From a virus: a stretch of DNA of 64,000 bases. Positions 17,700 to 25,743 of this stretch are shown here, in pieces. Both the position numbers and the translations under genes were made by a program. The notes under the pieces were generated by a model. It was not told the origin of the DNA. It saw nothing but the letters and a program-made list of their open reading frames with translations, and searched no databases. The stretch is from the IMG/VR virus record IMGVR_UViG_3300025000_000086, positions 1-64,000 of that record, one strand, 5' to 3'. How positions within the stretch are numbered: the stretch's first letter is position 1; each line of letters begins with the position of its first letter.

Positions 17700-18960
17700 A
17701 AGGAGGTAATTAATTATCATTAAATCTTTTAAAATTCAATTAGAACCTAATAACAAACAATCTACTATTCTTTTTCAATGTAGTGGTACTAGTAGGTGGG
17801 CATATAATTTTGCTCTATCTAAAATACAAGAACATTATAAAGAAACAGGTAAATTTTTAAATGATGGTGAGATACGGAAACAACTTACTCAATTAAAGAA
17901 AAATGATAAAAAATATAAATGGTTATATAAATATAGTAATAATATAACTAAGCAAGCGATAAAAGATGCTTGTAATGCTTATCAAAAGTTTTTCAAAGGA
18001 TTAAGTAAGTTTCCTAAATTCAAGAGCAAAAAGAAATCTAAACCTAGTTTTTACAATGATACTTTTAAAATTAAGTTTACATCAAAACATGTTCAATTAG
18101 AAAAAATAGGCAAAATAAGATTATCTGAAAAAGATAGAATACCACAAGGAAAATATATGAATCCTCGTTTAACTTATAATGGTTTAAATTGGTATTTATC
18201 TATTGCTGTTGAAATTAAGAATGAAATTAAACCTATTTTAACTAATGAATCAATTGGTATAGATGTTGGTGTAAAAGATTTGGCAATATTAAGTAATGGA
18301 ATAGTATATAAGAACATAAATAAATCTAAAAAAGTAAAGAAATTAGAGAAAAAATTAAAAAGATTACAACGTAAATCTTCTAAAAAATATGAGAAAAACA
18401 AACAAGGAAATAAAATTATTAAAACTAATAATATAAAGAAACTTGAAGTTAAAATTAGAAAAATACATAAAATGTTTACCAATATTCGTACTGATTATAT
18501 TCAAAAGACAACTACAGAGATAGTGAGAACCAAACCATCTCAAATAGTAATGGAAACATTAAATATAAAAGGTATGATGAAAAATAAACATTTAGCAAAA
18601 TACATGCAAAAACAAAAATTATTTGAATTTAAAACATTAATAAAATATAAAAGTAATAAATATGGTATTAATTTTATAGAAGTAGACAGATGGTATCCTT
18701 CTTCTAAAACTTGTTCAGAATGTGGTTATGTAAAATCAAAATTAAGTTTAAAAGAAAGAGAATTTATTTGTGAAGATTGTGGAATTGTAATTGATAGAGA
18801 TTTAAATGCAGCAATTAATTTATCACGATATAGTGACAATACTGTGAGTTACACAGAATTTTAAGCCTTTGGACTACTAAATCAAACAGGAGTAGAAATA
18901 TCGAAACTGGGTAGGATGAATAAGGAAATAAACATAAAAGTTAATAAATTGAAATAGATT
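17700..18960 (+). mobile_element. IS605-like tnpB-only element
   Basis: The TnpB gene and its 3' tail lie between a frameshifted mini-gene and a decapitated deoxyribosyltransferase gene. This fits an element that inserted and damaged its neighbours. The bases after 18864 (to about 18957) would normally specify the guide-RNA scaffold. The exact ends were not determined. Confidence 0.5.
17716..18864 (+). CDS. tnpB: TnpB RNA-guided nuclease, classical type, AUC start
   Basis: A 382-residue RuvC-fold nuclease with the three catalytic acids D183 (GIDVGVKD), E280 (VMETLN) and D362 (DRDLNAA), and a zinc ribbon CSEC...CEDC at 333-355. AGGAGG at 17701-17706 points to ATC 17716, giving the family-typical start MIKSFKIQLEPNNKQ. 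The first ATG (18157) would remove 147 residues, including the whole N-terminal domain. The stop at 18862 is followed in frame by 31 more sensible codons to 18957, so the C-terminal tail seems cut by a nonsense change. No tnpA is present. Confidence 0.88.
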   Translation: MIKSFKIQLEPNNKQSTILFQCSGTSRWAYNFALSKIQEHYKETGKFLNDGEIRKQLTQLKKNDKKYKWLYKYSNNITKQAIKDACNAYQKFFKGLSKFPKFKSKKKSKPSFYNDTFKIKFTSKHVQLEKIGKIRLSEKDRIPQGKYMNPRLTYNGLNWYLSIAVEIKNEIKPILTNESIGIDVGVKDLAILSNGIVYKNINKSKKVKKLEKKLKRLQRKSSKKYEKNKQGNKIIKTNNIKKLEVKIRKIHKMFTNIRTDYIQKTTTEIVRTKPSQIVMETLNIKGMMKNKHLAKYMQKQKLFEFKTLIKYKSNKYGINFIEVDRWYPSSKTCSECGYVKSKLSLKEREFICEDCGIVIDRDLNAAINLSRYSDNTVSYTEF

Positions 18961-18993
18961 TATAATTTTTTGTAAGTTTTATATAACGGAGTT

Positions 18994-19170
18994 ATGATTG
19001 AATTAGGAATGGCAATTGCTTTAAATAAGAAAGTATATTTATTTAGAGATGATTTTAGAAAATGTACAGATTCAGGTAAATATCCATTAAATTTAATGTT
19101 GTTTACAGGATTACCTAAAGATGATTGGGAGAAATATTACTTTACTTCAGTGGAAGAAATAAATTTTTAA
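18994..19170 (+). pseudogene. C-terminal remnant of nucleoside 2-deoxyribosyltransferase-like gene
   Basis: From about 18979 the frame reads GVMIELGMAIALNKKVYLF and, after RDDFRKCTDS, YPLNLMLFTGLP to a TAA. That is the C-terminal half of nucleoside 2-deoxyribosyltransferase family proteins, with the catalytic-type Glu in IELG. The N-terminal half is missing, a stop lies just upstream, and there is no ribosome site. The tnpB element directly upstream probably replaced it. The intact enzyme would have salvaged deoxynucleosides. Confidence 0.7.
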
Positions 19171-19194
19171 TAATAAATATAAAAGGAGATTAAT

Positions 19195-19458
19195 ATGAAT
19201 CCAGAAGAATATCAACAACTAAGAATAAAAATAAACACAGATATTAAAAATTTATGGATAAACACACCTATAGAAGATAAATATTGTTATGGTTGTATTG
19301 ATTATGAGCATTATCCTGTTCGTGGTTCTGGTGCTCCTGAAAGACAATCGTATACTAGATGTACTACATTAGGAATGACTTGGGAATGTAGTAATAATAA
19401 AAAGAAAGTAGAAAGAATTATAGAATGTTTCTTAGGCAATTATAAAACAACAAAATAA
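19195..19458 (+). CDS. Cys-containing hypothetical protein, 87 aa
   Basis: ATG behind AAAAGGAG. The first third is a charged helix. It then has CYGC, RC, EC and a final Cys in an otherwise loop-rich region. Not recognised. Confidence 0.6.
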   Translation: MNPEEYQQLRIKINTDIKNLWINTPIEDKYCYGCIDYEHYPVRGSGAPERQSYTRCTTLGMTWECSNNKKKVERIIECFLGNYKTTK

Positions 19459-19505
19459 TAAAATAAATAAGGAGAGAATTGATTATGGAAGAAGGAGAAT
19501 AAATT

Positions 19506-19682
19506 ATGAATAATAAAAATGAAGAATTATTAGTTAAAATAAAATGCCCTAAATGTGGGAAAGAAGAATATTTACCAACATGTATTAAATTACATGATTT
19601 AAAACTATCTTATCAATGTAATTATTGTTTATATAAAGAATTCATAAAAACTGCACACATTAGAACAGATGAATGGTTATAA
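19506..19682 (+). CDS. Zinc-ribbon mini-protein, 58 aa
   Basis: CPKC and CNYC are 23 residues apart, forming one zinc ribbon. A 5-codon frame at 19485 ends at the ribosome site of this gene and may be a leader, but is more likely chance. Confidence 0.6.
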   Translation: MNNKNEELLVKIKCPKCGKEEYLPTCIKLHDLKLSYQCNYCLYKEFIKTAHIRTDEWL

Positions 19683-19696
19683 AGGAGAAATAAAAT

Positions 19697-19894
19697 ATGT
19701 CAAAACCACTCATAGAATTAATAACTTGCAATGCAGGTGATTGGAGTGTATTAAGAGTTAATTTAGGAGAAGATTATGAATATCAAGGTCATTCAATCCC
19801 TGAAGGTGAATGGATTAGATTAATAAAATTGTTAGGTTATAAAGTTGAAGAAAGAAATATATCAGATGAAGATATGGAATATGGAAATTATTAA
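19697..19894 (+). CDS. Hypothetical acidic protein, 65 aa
   Basis: ATG behind AAAGGAG. Sequence suggests a small alpha/beta domain with an acidic tail. The stop is 1 base before the next ATG. Confidence 0.6.
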   Translation: MSKPLIELITCNAGDWSVLRVNLGEDYEYQGHSIPEGEWIRLIKLLGYKVEERNISDEDMEYGNY

Positions 19895-19895
19895 T

Positions 19896-20099
19896 ATGAA
19901 GAATATAAAACTAATTAAAATAGACCAAGTTAATTTTCTATGGTTTACTTGGTTTAATAATAAAAAATACTCTATTATATGGGAAATTGATTTTAAAAAT
20001 ATCTGGTGGTTTCCTAAATTTATAAATGAAAAACATACTGTTCATTGTGGATGGTTATTCTTTCAAATAGGATTTAGTAGATCTCCAGAAAGTAAATAA
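19896..20099 (+). CDS. Aromatic-rich protein, 67 aa
   Basis: ATG 19896 follows the previous stop directly, so coupling is likely. In-frame ATGs upstream lie inside that gene. The product is unusually rich in Trp and Phe (FLWFTWFNNKK, WWFPKF, CGWLFF), giving a compact hydrophobic domain without a clear membrane helix. Confidence 0.55.
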   Translation: MKNIKLIKIDQVNFLWFTWFNNKKYSIIWEIDFKNIWWFPKFINEKHTVHCGWLFFQIGFSRSPESK

Positions 20100-20126
20100 A
20101 TATCATAAACTAAAAGGAGAATTAAT

Positions 20127-20675
20127 ATGAAAATTAAAATTATACAATCAACATATGATGATTATTGGTATAGTGAACATATCGGAGAAGAATTTAAAGT
20201 AGAAGAAAATGGTATTTGTGATTATAGAATTACTGATATTAATTCTGAACATTATAATAATTATATTTCAAAAGAAGATTGTGAAATTATAGAAGACAAA
20301 GAAATTATAAATGAGATAATAAAAGAAAATAAAAATAATCTATATTATAATACTAATCTTGAAATGTATCACATCAAACTACAAGATTATAGAATAAAGG
20401 TTGTCTGTAATAAATGCTATAAAAACGGTCAAGTTGATGAGAAATGTTCTGAATGTGGTGGAAAAGGTATTCATAATAAAACTAAACAAAAATGGGAAGT
20501 ATCTAAGAAATTAGTTTCAATAGATAAAATTGATCGAGATAAAGATGGAGAATTACGATATTGGGAAGATAAAAGTTGTTTCTTTTATGAAATGGATAAA
20601 TATTTACATTTTTCATATCAAGATGCTAAGAATGAATGTAAGAGAAGAAATAATGTGATTTTAAAAAATTCTTAA
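20127..20675 (+). CDS. Protein with DnaJ-like zinc motif, 182 aa
   Basis: An N-terminal beta-rich domain (1-90) is followed by CNKCYKNGQVDEKCSECGGKG, which resembles half of a DnaJ central zinc finger, and then a basic C-terminal domain with one Cys. A zinc-binding role is inferred. There is no J domain. Confidence 0.65.
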   Translation: MKIKIIQSTYDDYWYSEHIGEEFKVEENGICDYRITDINSEHYNNYISKEDCEIIEDKEIINEIIKENKNNLYYNTNLEMYHIKLQDYRIKVVCNKCYKNGQVDEKCSECGGKGIHNKTKQKWEVSKKLVSIDKIDRDKDGELRYWEDKSCFFYEMDKYLHFSYQDAKNECKRRNNVILKNS

Positions 20676-20705
20676 TATAATGACAATTGGTAATAACTTA
20701 AAATA

Positions 20706-20790
20706 TACTAGATATGGTGTGTAAATATAAAATAACCACTATATCTAGTAGTAAATCAATACAAATGTTCGAATTGGTGTTGATTTATAA
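20706..20790 (+). repeat. Intergenic stem-loop with shared 17-mer
   Basis: TACTAGATATGGTG (20706-20719) pairs with CACTATATCTAGTA (20737-20750) over 14 bp with one G-U. TTGGTGTTGATTTATAA then follows at 20774-20790, ahead of ATTAAATTAAA and the ribosome site. The 17-mer and its position match the 15983-15999 copy, while the stems differ in sequence, as if structure rather than sequence is kept. Confidence 0.5.
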
Positions 20791-20816
20791 ATTAAATTAA
20801 ATAGGAGAGATATTAT

Positions 20817-20996
20817 ATGAAAACATTAGAAGATATTGGAGAAATTGTTTATATAGAAGGATTAGGATATGCAATACAATTATATCTCAATGGTGAAGAT
20901 ATTGAAAATGAAGAATTAAAAGTTAAATGGTTACAATGTGCAAAATTAATGAATGAAATAGAAAATATTTTAAAACCTTATATGTATGAATATTAA
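20817..20996 (+). CDS. Hypothetical small helical protein, 59 aa
   Basis: ATG follows AGGAGAGATATT. Acidic, predicted two-helix protein ending in several Tyr. Function unknown. Confidence 0.55.
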   Translation: MKTLEDIGEIVYIEGLGYAIQLYLNGEDIENEELKVKWLQCAKLMNEIENILKPYMYEY

Positions 20997-21017
20997 ATTA
21001 AAAGGAGGAATTAAATT

Positions 21018-21193
21018 ATGAAAAAATTTGTTGTGGAAATGGCAGTAGGATTTTGTGCTAGTTTAATAGTAGATGCTAAAATAAAGAAGAAGCAATTAAA
21101 TTAGCAAAAGAATTAGTTTTAGAAGATGCTACTGAATACTATGATGGAAATTTGGAAATAGAGGGTATTAATTTTGTAGATGAGATAGAATAA
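21018..21193 (+). pseudogene. Frameshifted small gene
   Basis: The frame starts MKKFVVEMAVGFCASLIVDAK behind AAAGGAGG but stops after 28 codons. Another frame continues EEAIKLAKELVLEDATEYYD and on to TAA at 21191. A one-base indel near 21085 joins them into a natural 58-residue protein. Confidence 0.6.
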
Positions 21194-21218
21194 TTAAAAT
21201 ATAAAGGAGAGAGATTAT

Positions 21219-21746
21219 ATGAATTTTATAAAGGAAATTAAACAAATTAAAAAAATGTCATATGATGAATTTGAACAAAATAGAGAAAGATATATTAAAT
21301 TATGTAATTATATTAAAGAAACTTTTAATATTGATAATGATATAATTTCTAATATAGATATTGATTCTTTTTATATAAGTTATACAAATAAAAATTGGCA
21401 TTTAGAAATATTTGAAAATCAATATGAACAAGAATTATGGTATAATTTATATATTAATAATTGTTTACATGATGCAGTACAATTAGTTGGAGAAAATGAA
21501 TATTATAGTGTATTTTCTGAATATAATTTAATGGAACGTGAATTATATAATAACTTAATATTTTTAAAAGATAATAAAAGACAAAAAGTAGAGTATAGAA
21601 CAATTAAAACAGATTATATTGAAGAAGAAGAAGATTGTGTAACTTGTGACTATTCTGAATTTGATAGTGATTCTGAATTAATGTGTACTTTACATGGATC
21701 TGTTCAAGATGACCGTAAACCATGTGAAGATCATACAAAAATATAA
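21219..21746 (+). CDS. Hypothetical protein with C-terminal Cys group, 175 aa
   Basis: The first 140 residues are acidic, Asn- and Tyr-rich, and unrecognised. The last 35 contain CVTC, MC and PC, a probable zinc site. Confidence 0.6.
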   Translation: MNFIKEIKQIKKMSYDEFEQNRERYIKLCNYIKETFNIDNDIISNIDIDSFYISYTNKNWHLEIFENQYEQELWYNLYINNCLHDAVQLVGENEYYSVFSEYNLMERELYNNLIFLKDNKRQKVEYRTIKTDYIEEEEDCVTCDYSEFDSDSELMCTLHGSVQDDRKPCEDHTKI

Positions 21747-21770
21747 TTAAAATAGAAGGAGATGAATATT

Positions 21771-22742
21771 ATCAACACAAATATCCAAACAAGATGTATA
21801 AACTCACAACAATATTCACTAGATAATCTATTTCATTTATGCAAATTAACAGACAATATCAGAAATATAGCATCAACTTCAGAAGGACTTAAATACCTAA
21901 AAACTATTCTGTCAGACAAACGTGCAATATTATACTTCAAACAAGCATCAACCAGAACATTTCTCTCATTTGAAAATGCGTGTCATATTTTAGGTATCTC
22001 ATGTTCTGAAATTAGAGATACTAGTACATCCTCAGAAATTAAAGGAGAATCCGAATTAGATGCTATTAAAACATTCTCTCAATATGTAGATTTAATTATT
22101 ATGCGACATCCATCATCTGATTTTATCTATGAAATATCAGATAATTTACCTGATGATATGAGAATTATAAATGCAGGCTCAGGTTCAGATCAACATCCAA
22201 CACAAGCACTTTTAGACTTCTACACTATCTATAAATATGGATTAGAAAATAAAAAAATTGCATTTGTTGGTGATTTGTTAAGAGGAAGGACTGTAAGATC
22301 ACTTGCGTTATTATTAAATAAAATTAATGGGACTAAATTATATTTTGTTGCACCAAAAACATTTCAAATTAAATCTGATATATTAGAACAATTGAATATT
22401 AATTATGAATTAACTGATGATTTTGAAAAGGTATTACCTGAGATGGATGTAGTTTATATGACAAGGTTACAAGATGAATATAAGCATGAAGGAATTAGTG
22501 AAAATGAAGTTATAGATACAAATAAATATAATATTAATAGTAATAATATAAATAAATTGAAAGATGATGTTATTATACTTCATCCGTTACCTAGAAGAGA
22601 AGAAATTGCTGTTGAGATTGATAAAAATAAACGTGCTAAATACTGGGAACAATGCGAAAATGGAATGTGGATTCGTATTGCTTTAATTTGTAATATGTTT
22701 GAAATAAATGATATTAAGTTATTAGAGAAAAGAATTTATTAA
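21771..22742 (+). CDS. pyrB: Aspartate carbamoyltransferase, AUC/AUU start
   Basis: It joins carbamoyl phosphate to aspartate, the committed step of pyrimidine synthesis. The 323-residue protein has the carbamoyl-phosphate loop FKQASTRTFLSFE, then HPTQALLDFYT, TRLQDEY and LHPLPRREEI. The last two mark the aspartate rather than the ornithine enzyme. The ATG at 21762 touches AAGGAG directly, so ATC 21771 (9 bases) or ATT 21768 is the more credible start. No regulatory subunit is seen. A phage-borne copy would raise UMP supply for dTTP synthesis. Confidence 0.9.
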   Translation: MNTNIQTRCINSQQYSLDNLFHLCKLTDNIRNIASTSEGLKYLKTILSDKRAILYFKQASTRTFLSFENACHILGISCSEIRDTSTSSEIKGESELDAIKTFSQYVDLIIMRHPSSDFIYEISDNLPDDMRIINAGSGSDQHPTQALLDFYTIYKYGLENKKIAFVGDLLRGRTVRSLALLLNKINGTKLYFVAPKTFQIKSDILEQLNINYELTDDFEKVLPEMDVVYMTRLQDEYKHEGISENEVIDTNKYNINSNNINKLKDDVIILHPLPRREEIAVEIDKNKRAKYWEQCENGMWIRIALICNMFEINDIKLLEKRIY

Positions 22743-22764
22743 AATATAAAAAGGATAATAAAAT

Positions 22765-22848
22765 ATGAATAAACAATCTGAAATGATAGCAAAATGTCAT
22801 AATCTAATAAATGAAATTGATGAAAATAAGGAGAAGATATATGTATAA
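22765..22848 (+). CDS. Micro-protein, 27 aa
   Basis: An ATG behind AAAAGGATAA opens 27 codons, and its 3' end carries the AAGGAG site of the next gene. It may be a real micro-protein or simply a coupling leader. Confidence 0.35.
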   Translation: MNKQSEMIAKCHNLINEIDENKEKIYV

Positions 22849-23161
22849 TGCTCATTATTTAAAAGAAGTTAAACTTTCAAAAGAAAAACAAAACGAGTGT
22901 ATAAAAAATGGTAATGTATATTGGAGAAATAAAAAGATTTATTGTTTGACTTTAGTTGATGATACATTTGCTTTTGGATATGATATAAAAAGAGAAAAAG
23001 CTGATTATGTATATATTGAAAATTATACAGGGAATAATAAAAGTTTAGATATTCCTTGTTTAAATGTCAAGAATATAGCTAAAACTACTACTAGCAATAC
23101 AGTTATTTATAATATAAAGCATATTAAGATATTAGCGAATATTGAACATTGGTTGCATTAA
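22841..23161 (+). CDS. Hypothetical protein, 106 aa
   Basis: ATG 22841 is chosen because AAGGAG lies just before it. An in-frame ATG at 22811 lies upstream of that site. Beta-rich and soluble, with three Cys. Not recognised. Confidence 0.6.
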   Translation: MYNAHYLKEVKLSKEKQNECIKNGNVYWRNKKIYCLTLVDDTFAFGYDIKREKADYVYIENYTGNNKSLDIPCLNVKNIAKTTTSNTVIYNIKHIKILANIEHWLH

Positions 23162-23212
23162 TAATTGTACACAAATTTTGTCATTGATCATGATATAGAA
23201 GGAGGTGTTAAT

Positions 23213-23461
23213 ATTTTAACTAAATTAATAAATAATAAATTAATCAACAATAAACTACAAGAAATAATTAACTATTTTGAATTAGAAGAAGGATATAATA
23301 AAGATGAAATTATATCTGATATTTTAAATAAAATTAAAGAATTAGATAATCATGATGCAAATGAGATAAATTTAGAATGGGATGGAAATTATTTAACTAA
23401 TTTAGATGATTTTATAAATCAATTCTATAATCAAATTATAAATGGTGATGCAATGTTATAA
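23213..23461 (+). CDS. Acidic protein starting at AUU, 82 aa
   Basis: AAGGAGG at 23199-23205 is followed by ATT at 23213 after 7 bases and no standard start. The only upstream start (TTG 23165) would translate through the ribosome site. The product is a helical acidic protein with an LINNK repeat near its start. Confidence 0.55.
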   Translation: MLTKLINNKLINNKLQEIINYFELEEGYNKDEIISDILNKIKELDNHDANEINLEWDGNYLTNLDDFINQFYNQIINGDAML

Positions 23462-23492
23462 GAAGTTATCAAAATAAATAAAGGAGAAATAT

Positions 23493-23681
23493 ATGAAAAT
23501 TGAAGAATCACTTAATATTTTATTTAATGAATTGGAAGAAAAGAGAATAAATTTATTAGATGAAATTAGATGGTATTCTGGAAAAGCAATAAAATATAAC
23601 AAAGAATTAACAATAATTGAAGAAAGAATATCTGCATTAAATGAAATTAAAAGATTATGTCAATTTAGATTATTAAAATAG
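23493..23681 (+). CDS. Helical protein, 62 aa
   Basis: ATG behind AAAGGAG. Two long amphipathic helices (for example LFNELEEKRINLLDEI) suggest a small coiled-coil dimer. Function unknown. Confidence 0.6.
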   Translation: MKIEESLNILFNELEEKRINLLDEIRWYSGKAIKYNKELTIIEERISALNEIKRLCQFRLLK

Positions 23682-23689
23682 GAGGAATT

Positions 23690-23887
23690 ATGTTTAATAA
23701 TAAAAAGAATAATATTCAATTAGACGAAGATGAAAAAATTATAATAATTAGAAGTCTTGATAGATATTGTGATGAACTAAAACAAATTATAAGTAATCCA
23801 GAAGTATCTAAAAATGATCTTTTATTTATATGTACTTCTAGTTATTTTAATTTAGTAGACTGTGTAAAAAGAAAGTTAAATGATTAG
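23690..23887 (+). CDS. Hypothetical helical protein, 65 aa
   Basis: ATG behind AGGAGG. Predicted helical, with two Cys in LLFICTS and VDCVK. Not recognised. Confidence 0.6.
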   Translation: MFNNKKNNIQLDEDEKIIIIRSLDRYCDELKQIISNPEVSKNDLLFICTSSYFNLVDCVKRKLND

Positions 23888-23899
23888 AAAAGGAGATAT

Positions 23900-24067
23900 A
23901 TGAATACTAAATATAAATGGAAAATGAATATTCAAAAATATGATAAAGGCACTTTTCTATTAGGTTTAAATTTTAATACTAACGATGAGTATGGTAAAGA
24001 CGAAAGAGAAACTTATATATGTATTTATCTAGGAAAAATTATGATTATTGTTGGTAAATACCATTAA
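23900..24067 (+). CDS. Hypothetical protein, 55 aa
   Basis: ATG behind AAAAGGAG, 55 codons, beta-rich (TFLLGLNFN, YICIYLGKIMIIVG). Likely a small beta domain. Confidence 0.55.
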   Translation: MNTKYKWKMNIQKYDKGTFLLGLNFNTNDEYGKDERETYICIYLGKIMIIVGKYH

Positions 24068-24103
24068 ATTATATTCATTAAAAGGAGAAGGAGAAATAAT
24101 AAC

Positions 24104-24502
24104 ATGAAATACGGAATAAAAGATATTTGTAGTTTGAGAATTTGTAATAATGCAGGCGAAACTTTATCAGATTGCAATATCCCTACAAGTGAAGCAATGA
24201 ATTTTATACAAAATATTATAAAAGAAAAAAGTAATACAATTAAATCAACTGAAGAAGAAATAAAATTATTAGCACAATCAATGATAAATAAATTTAAGGA
24301 GAATGATATTATGAATAAACCACCACTAGGAATTATGCCTAAACATATCTATGAATTACAAAGAGTTCAAGATATTTGTAGGGCATTACATGAATATTCT
24401 TGTTATGAACAATCAATTAATAATTATGAATTAATGATTAAATGGACAGAAGAATTAAATGAAAGATTAAGTCATTTAAAATATGATTTGGAAGATTTAT
24501 AA
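24104..24502 (+). CDS. Helical protein, 132 aa
   Basis: Starts behind AGGAGAAGGAG. After a short beta start with two Cys it is almost all helix, with heptad-like spacing at residues 40-65 and 105-130. Function unknown. Confidence 0.6.
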   Translation: MKYGIKDICSLRICNNAGETLSDCNIPTSEAMNFIQNIIKEKSNTIKSTEEEIKLLAQSMINKFKENDIMNKPPLGIMPKHIYELQRVQDICRALHEYSCYEQSINNYELMIKWTEELNERLSHLKYDLEDL

Positions 24503-24538
24503 TGTAAAAAATTATTAATATATGAAGGAGTAAACAAT

Positions 24539-24772
24539 ATGGCATACAACATCCATTCAGATCGACAATTCTTTGAGAAATTCCAACACATAGAAAATAG
24601 AATCAAAGAATTATCTAATATATTTCAAAATGAATACATAGAAGTTTTAGATGTAGAATTTATAGATTGGATTAAAAATGCAAGACAATTGCAAATAGAT
24701 TTCACTCAGTTAATTTATGAAAGTAAGAATAAATTTGTATGGAATTGTAAATATGATGATTGTGATTCTTGA
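24539..24772 (+). CDS. Hypothetical helical protein, 77 aa
   Basis: ATG behind GAAGGAG. Helical, with a C-terminal CKYDDCD motif. Not recognised. Confidence 0.6.
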   Translation: MAYNIHSDRQFFEKFQHIENRIKELSNIFQNEYIEVLDVEFIDWIKNARQLQIDFTQLIYESKNKFVWNCKYDDCDS

Positions 24773-24803
24773 TTAAAATAATTTCTAAGAAAGGAGGTTA
24801 CAT

Positions 24804-25001
24804 ATGAACAAAAATAAAATTCATTTAGAAGCAGATGTACTAGAAAAATTTATAGAAATGAATAAATTAGAAGGTGCTAAAGAAGAGAGAAAAAGGATTG
24901 CTGAGAAATTAGTAGATGATGGTTATTGTTGTATTAAATTTCGTATTGCGTGTACTGATGATTGTGTAAATTGTATGGGAAATTATTTAGAATATGAGTA
25001 A
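24804..25001 (+). CDS. Hypothetical protein with Cys tail, 65 aa
   Basis: A charged helix (LEGAKEERKRIAEKL) is followed by CC, C, C and CVNC. ATG behind AAAGGAGG. Confidence 0.6.
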   Translation: MNKNKIHLEADVLEKFIEMNKLEGAKEERKRIAEKLVDDGYCCIKFRIACTDDCVNCMGNYLEYE

Positions 25002-25040
25002 CGATAAAAAATATAACGATACATAAAGGAGATATATACT

Positions 25041-25199
25041 ATGCCATTAGGTTTATTAATAGGTAAAGTAAATTGTCCAAAATGTGGAGAGTTAATTGTT
25101 AATCCTAAAGTTACTGATTTAGATGATAATGAAAAACCTATTATTATATGTAAATGCGGTAATTGGTTTGTGGTTGATTGTGAGAAACTAAGATATTAA
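25041..25199 (+). CDS. Zinc-ribbon mini-protein, 52 aa
   Basis: CPKC and CKC pairs 24 residues apart, with beta strands between, fit a small zinc ribbon. ATG behind AAAGGAG. Confidence 0.6.
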   Translation: MPLGLLIGKVNCPKCGELIVNPKVTDLDDNEKPIIICKCGNWFVVDCEKLRY

Positions 25200-25221
25200 A
25201 AAGGAGATACATTATATAAAT

Positions 25222-25440
25222 ATGAATAATTTAATATGTCCGTTTTGTTTGCAAGATATTTCAAATGGTAATCATGCTTGGAATTGTCCAATGAATCCTG
25301 TGAATATTAATAATGGTGAATTTCAGTTGAATAATCATAAACATTTTAATAATTTGTTTACGTATCCTAAAAATCTAAATAAAATAATCGAAAATTCAAA
25401 AATTATAAAAATTGATATTCCACAAAGTGTTGATTTATAA
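25222..25440 (+). CDS. Zinc-site protein, 72 aa
   Basis: CPFC at residues 6-9 and a later HAWNC make a partial zinc-knuckle. The last codons (GTGTTGATTTATAA at 25427-25440) match the final 14 bases of the intergenic 17-mer found at 15983 and 20774. Confidence 0.6.
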   Translation: MNNLICPFCLQDISNGNHAWNCPMNPVNINNGEFQLNNHKHFNNLFTYPKNLNKIIENSKIIKIDIPQSVDL

Positions 25441-25488
25441 GGGTTTGTGGGATCGGATTTCGTGATAAAAGTCATGTTTGGTTTGGTT

Positions 25489-25699
25489 ATGATCTATGAT
25501 GATTTAAAAAAAGAAATTAAATTCAAATGATTTACTTAAAGAATTATTAGAACAGGCAGAAATAATTAATATTAAAGAATACGAAGATGATATTGATTGT
25601 TTTCGTATTAATATAAGTGAACCTAATATTAATGATTTTATTTCTACATTAAAAGAAGAAATAAAAGATGAAATTGTAAAAATCCTTAACAAAATATAA
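25489..25699 (+). pseudogene. Frameshifted ORF at an A7 tract
   Basis: MIYDDLKK at 25489 runs into a stop, but dropping one A from the A7 tract at about 25505 gives a continuous acidic helical protein of about 70 residues ending at TAA 25697. No ribosome site precedes the ATG, and a third frame just upstream also reads like protein. The locus therefore looks degenerate. A homopolymer sequencing error is the alternative. Confidence 0.45.
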
Positions 25700-25708
25700 A
25701 AATAATTG

Positions 25709-25737
25709 TTGACAACAAACTAATAAAATGTTAAAAT
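25709..25737 (+). promoter_or_regulatory. Sigma-A promoter for the large ncRNA
   Basis: TTGACA at 25709-25714 and TAAAAT at 25732-25737 with 17 bases between. It predicts a start near 25744, exactly where the gene-free structured region begins. Confidence 0.8.
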
Positions 25738-25743
25738 AATAAT

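Noticed and set aside
21762-21770. ATG 21762 as the start of the carbamoyltransferase
   Set aside because: It directly abuts AAGGAG, leaving no room for ribosome spacing. ATT 21768 or ATC 21771 fits better.
21771-22742. Ornithine carbamoyltransferase
   Set aside because: TRLQDEY and LHPLPRREEI are the aspartate-enzyme forms. The ornithine-binding motif is absent.
25427-25440. Third full copy of the intergenic 17-mer element
   Set aside because: Only the last 14 bases match, they encode the end of a gene, and there is no matching upstream stem or downstream ribosome site.
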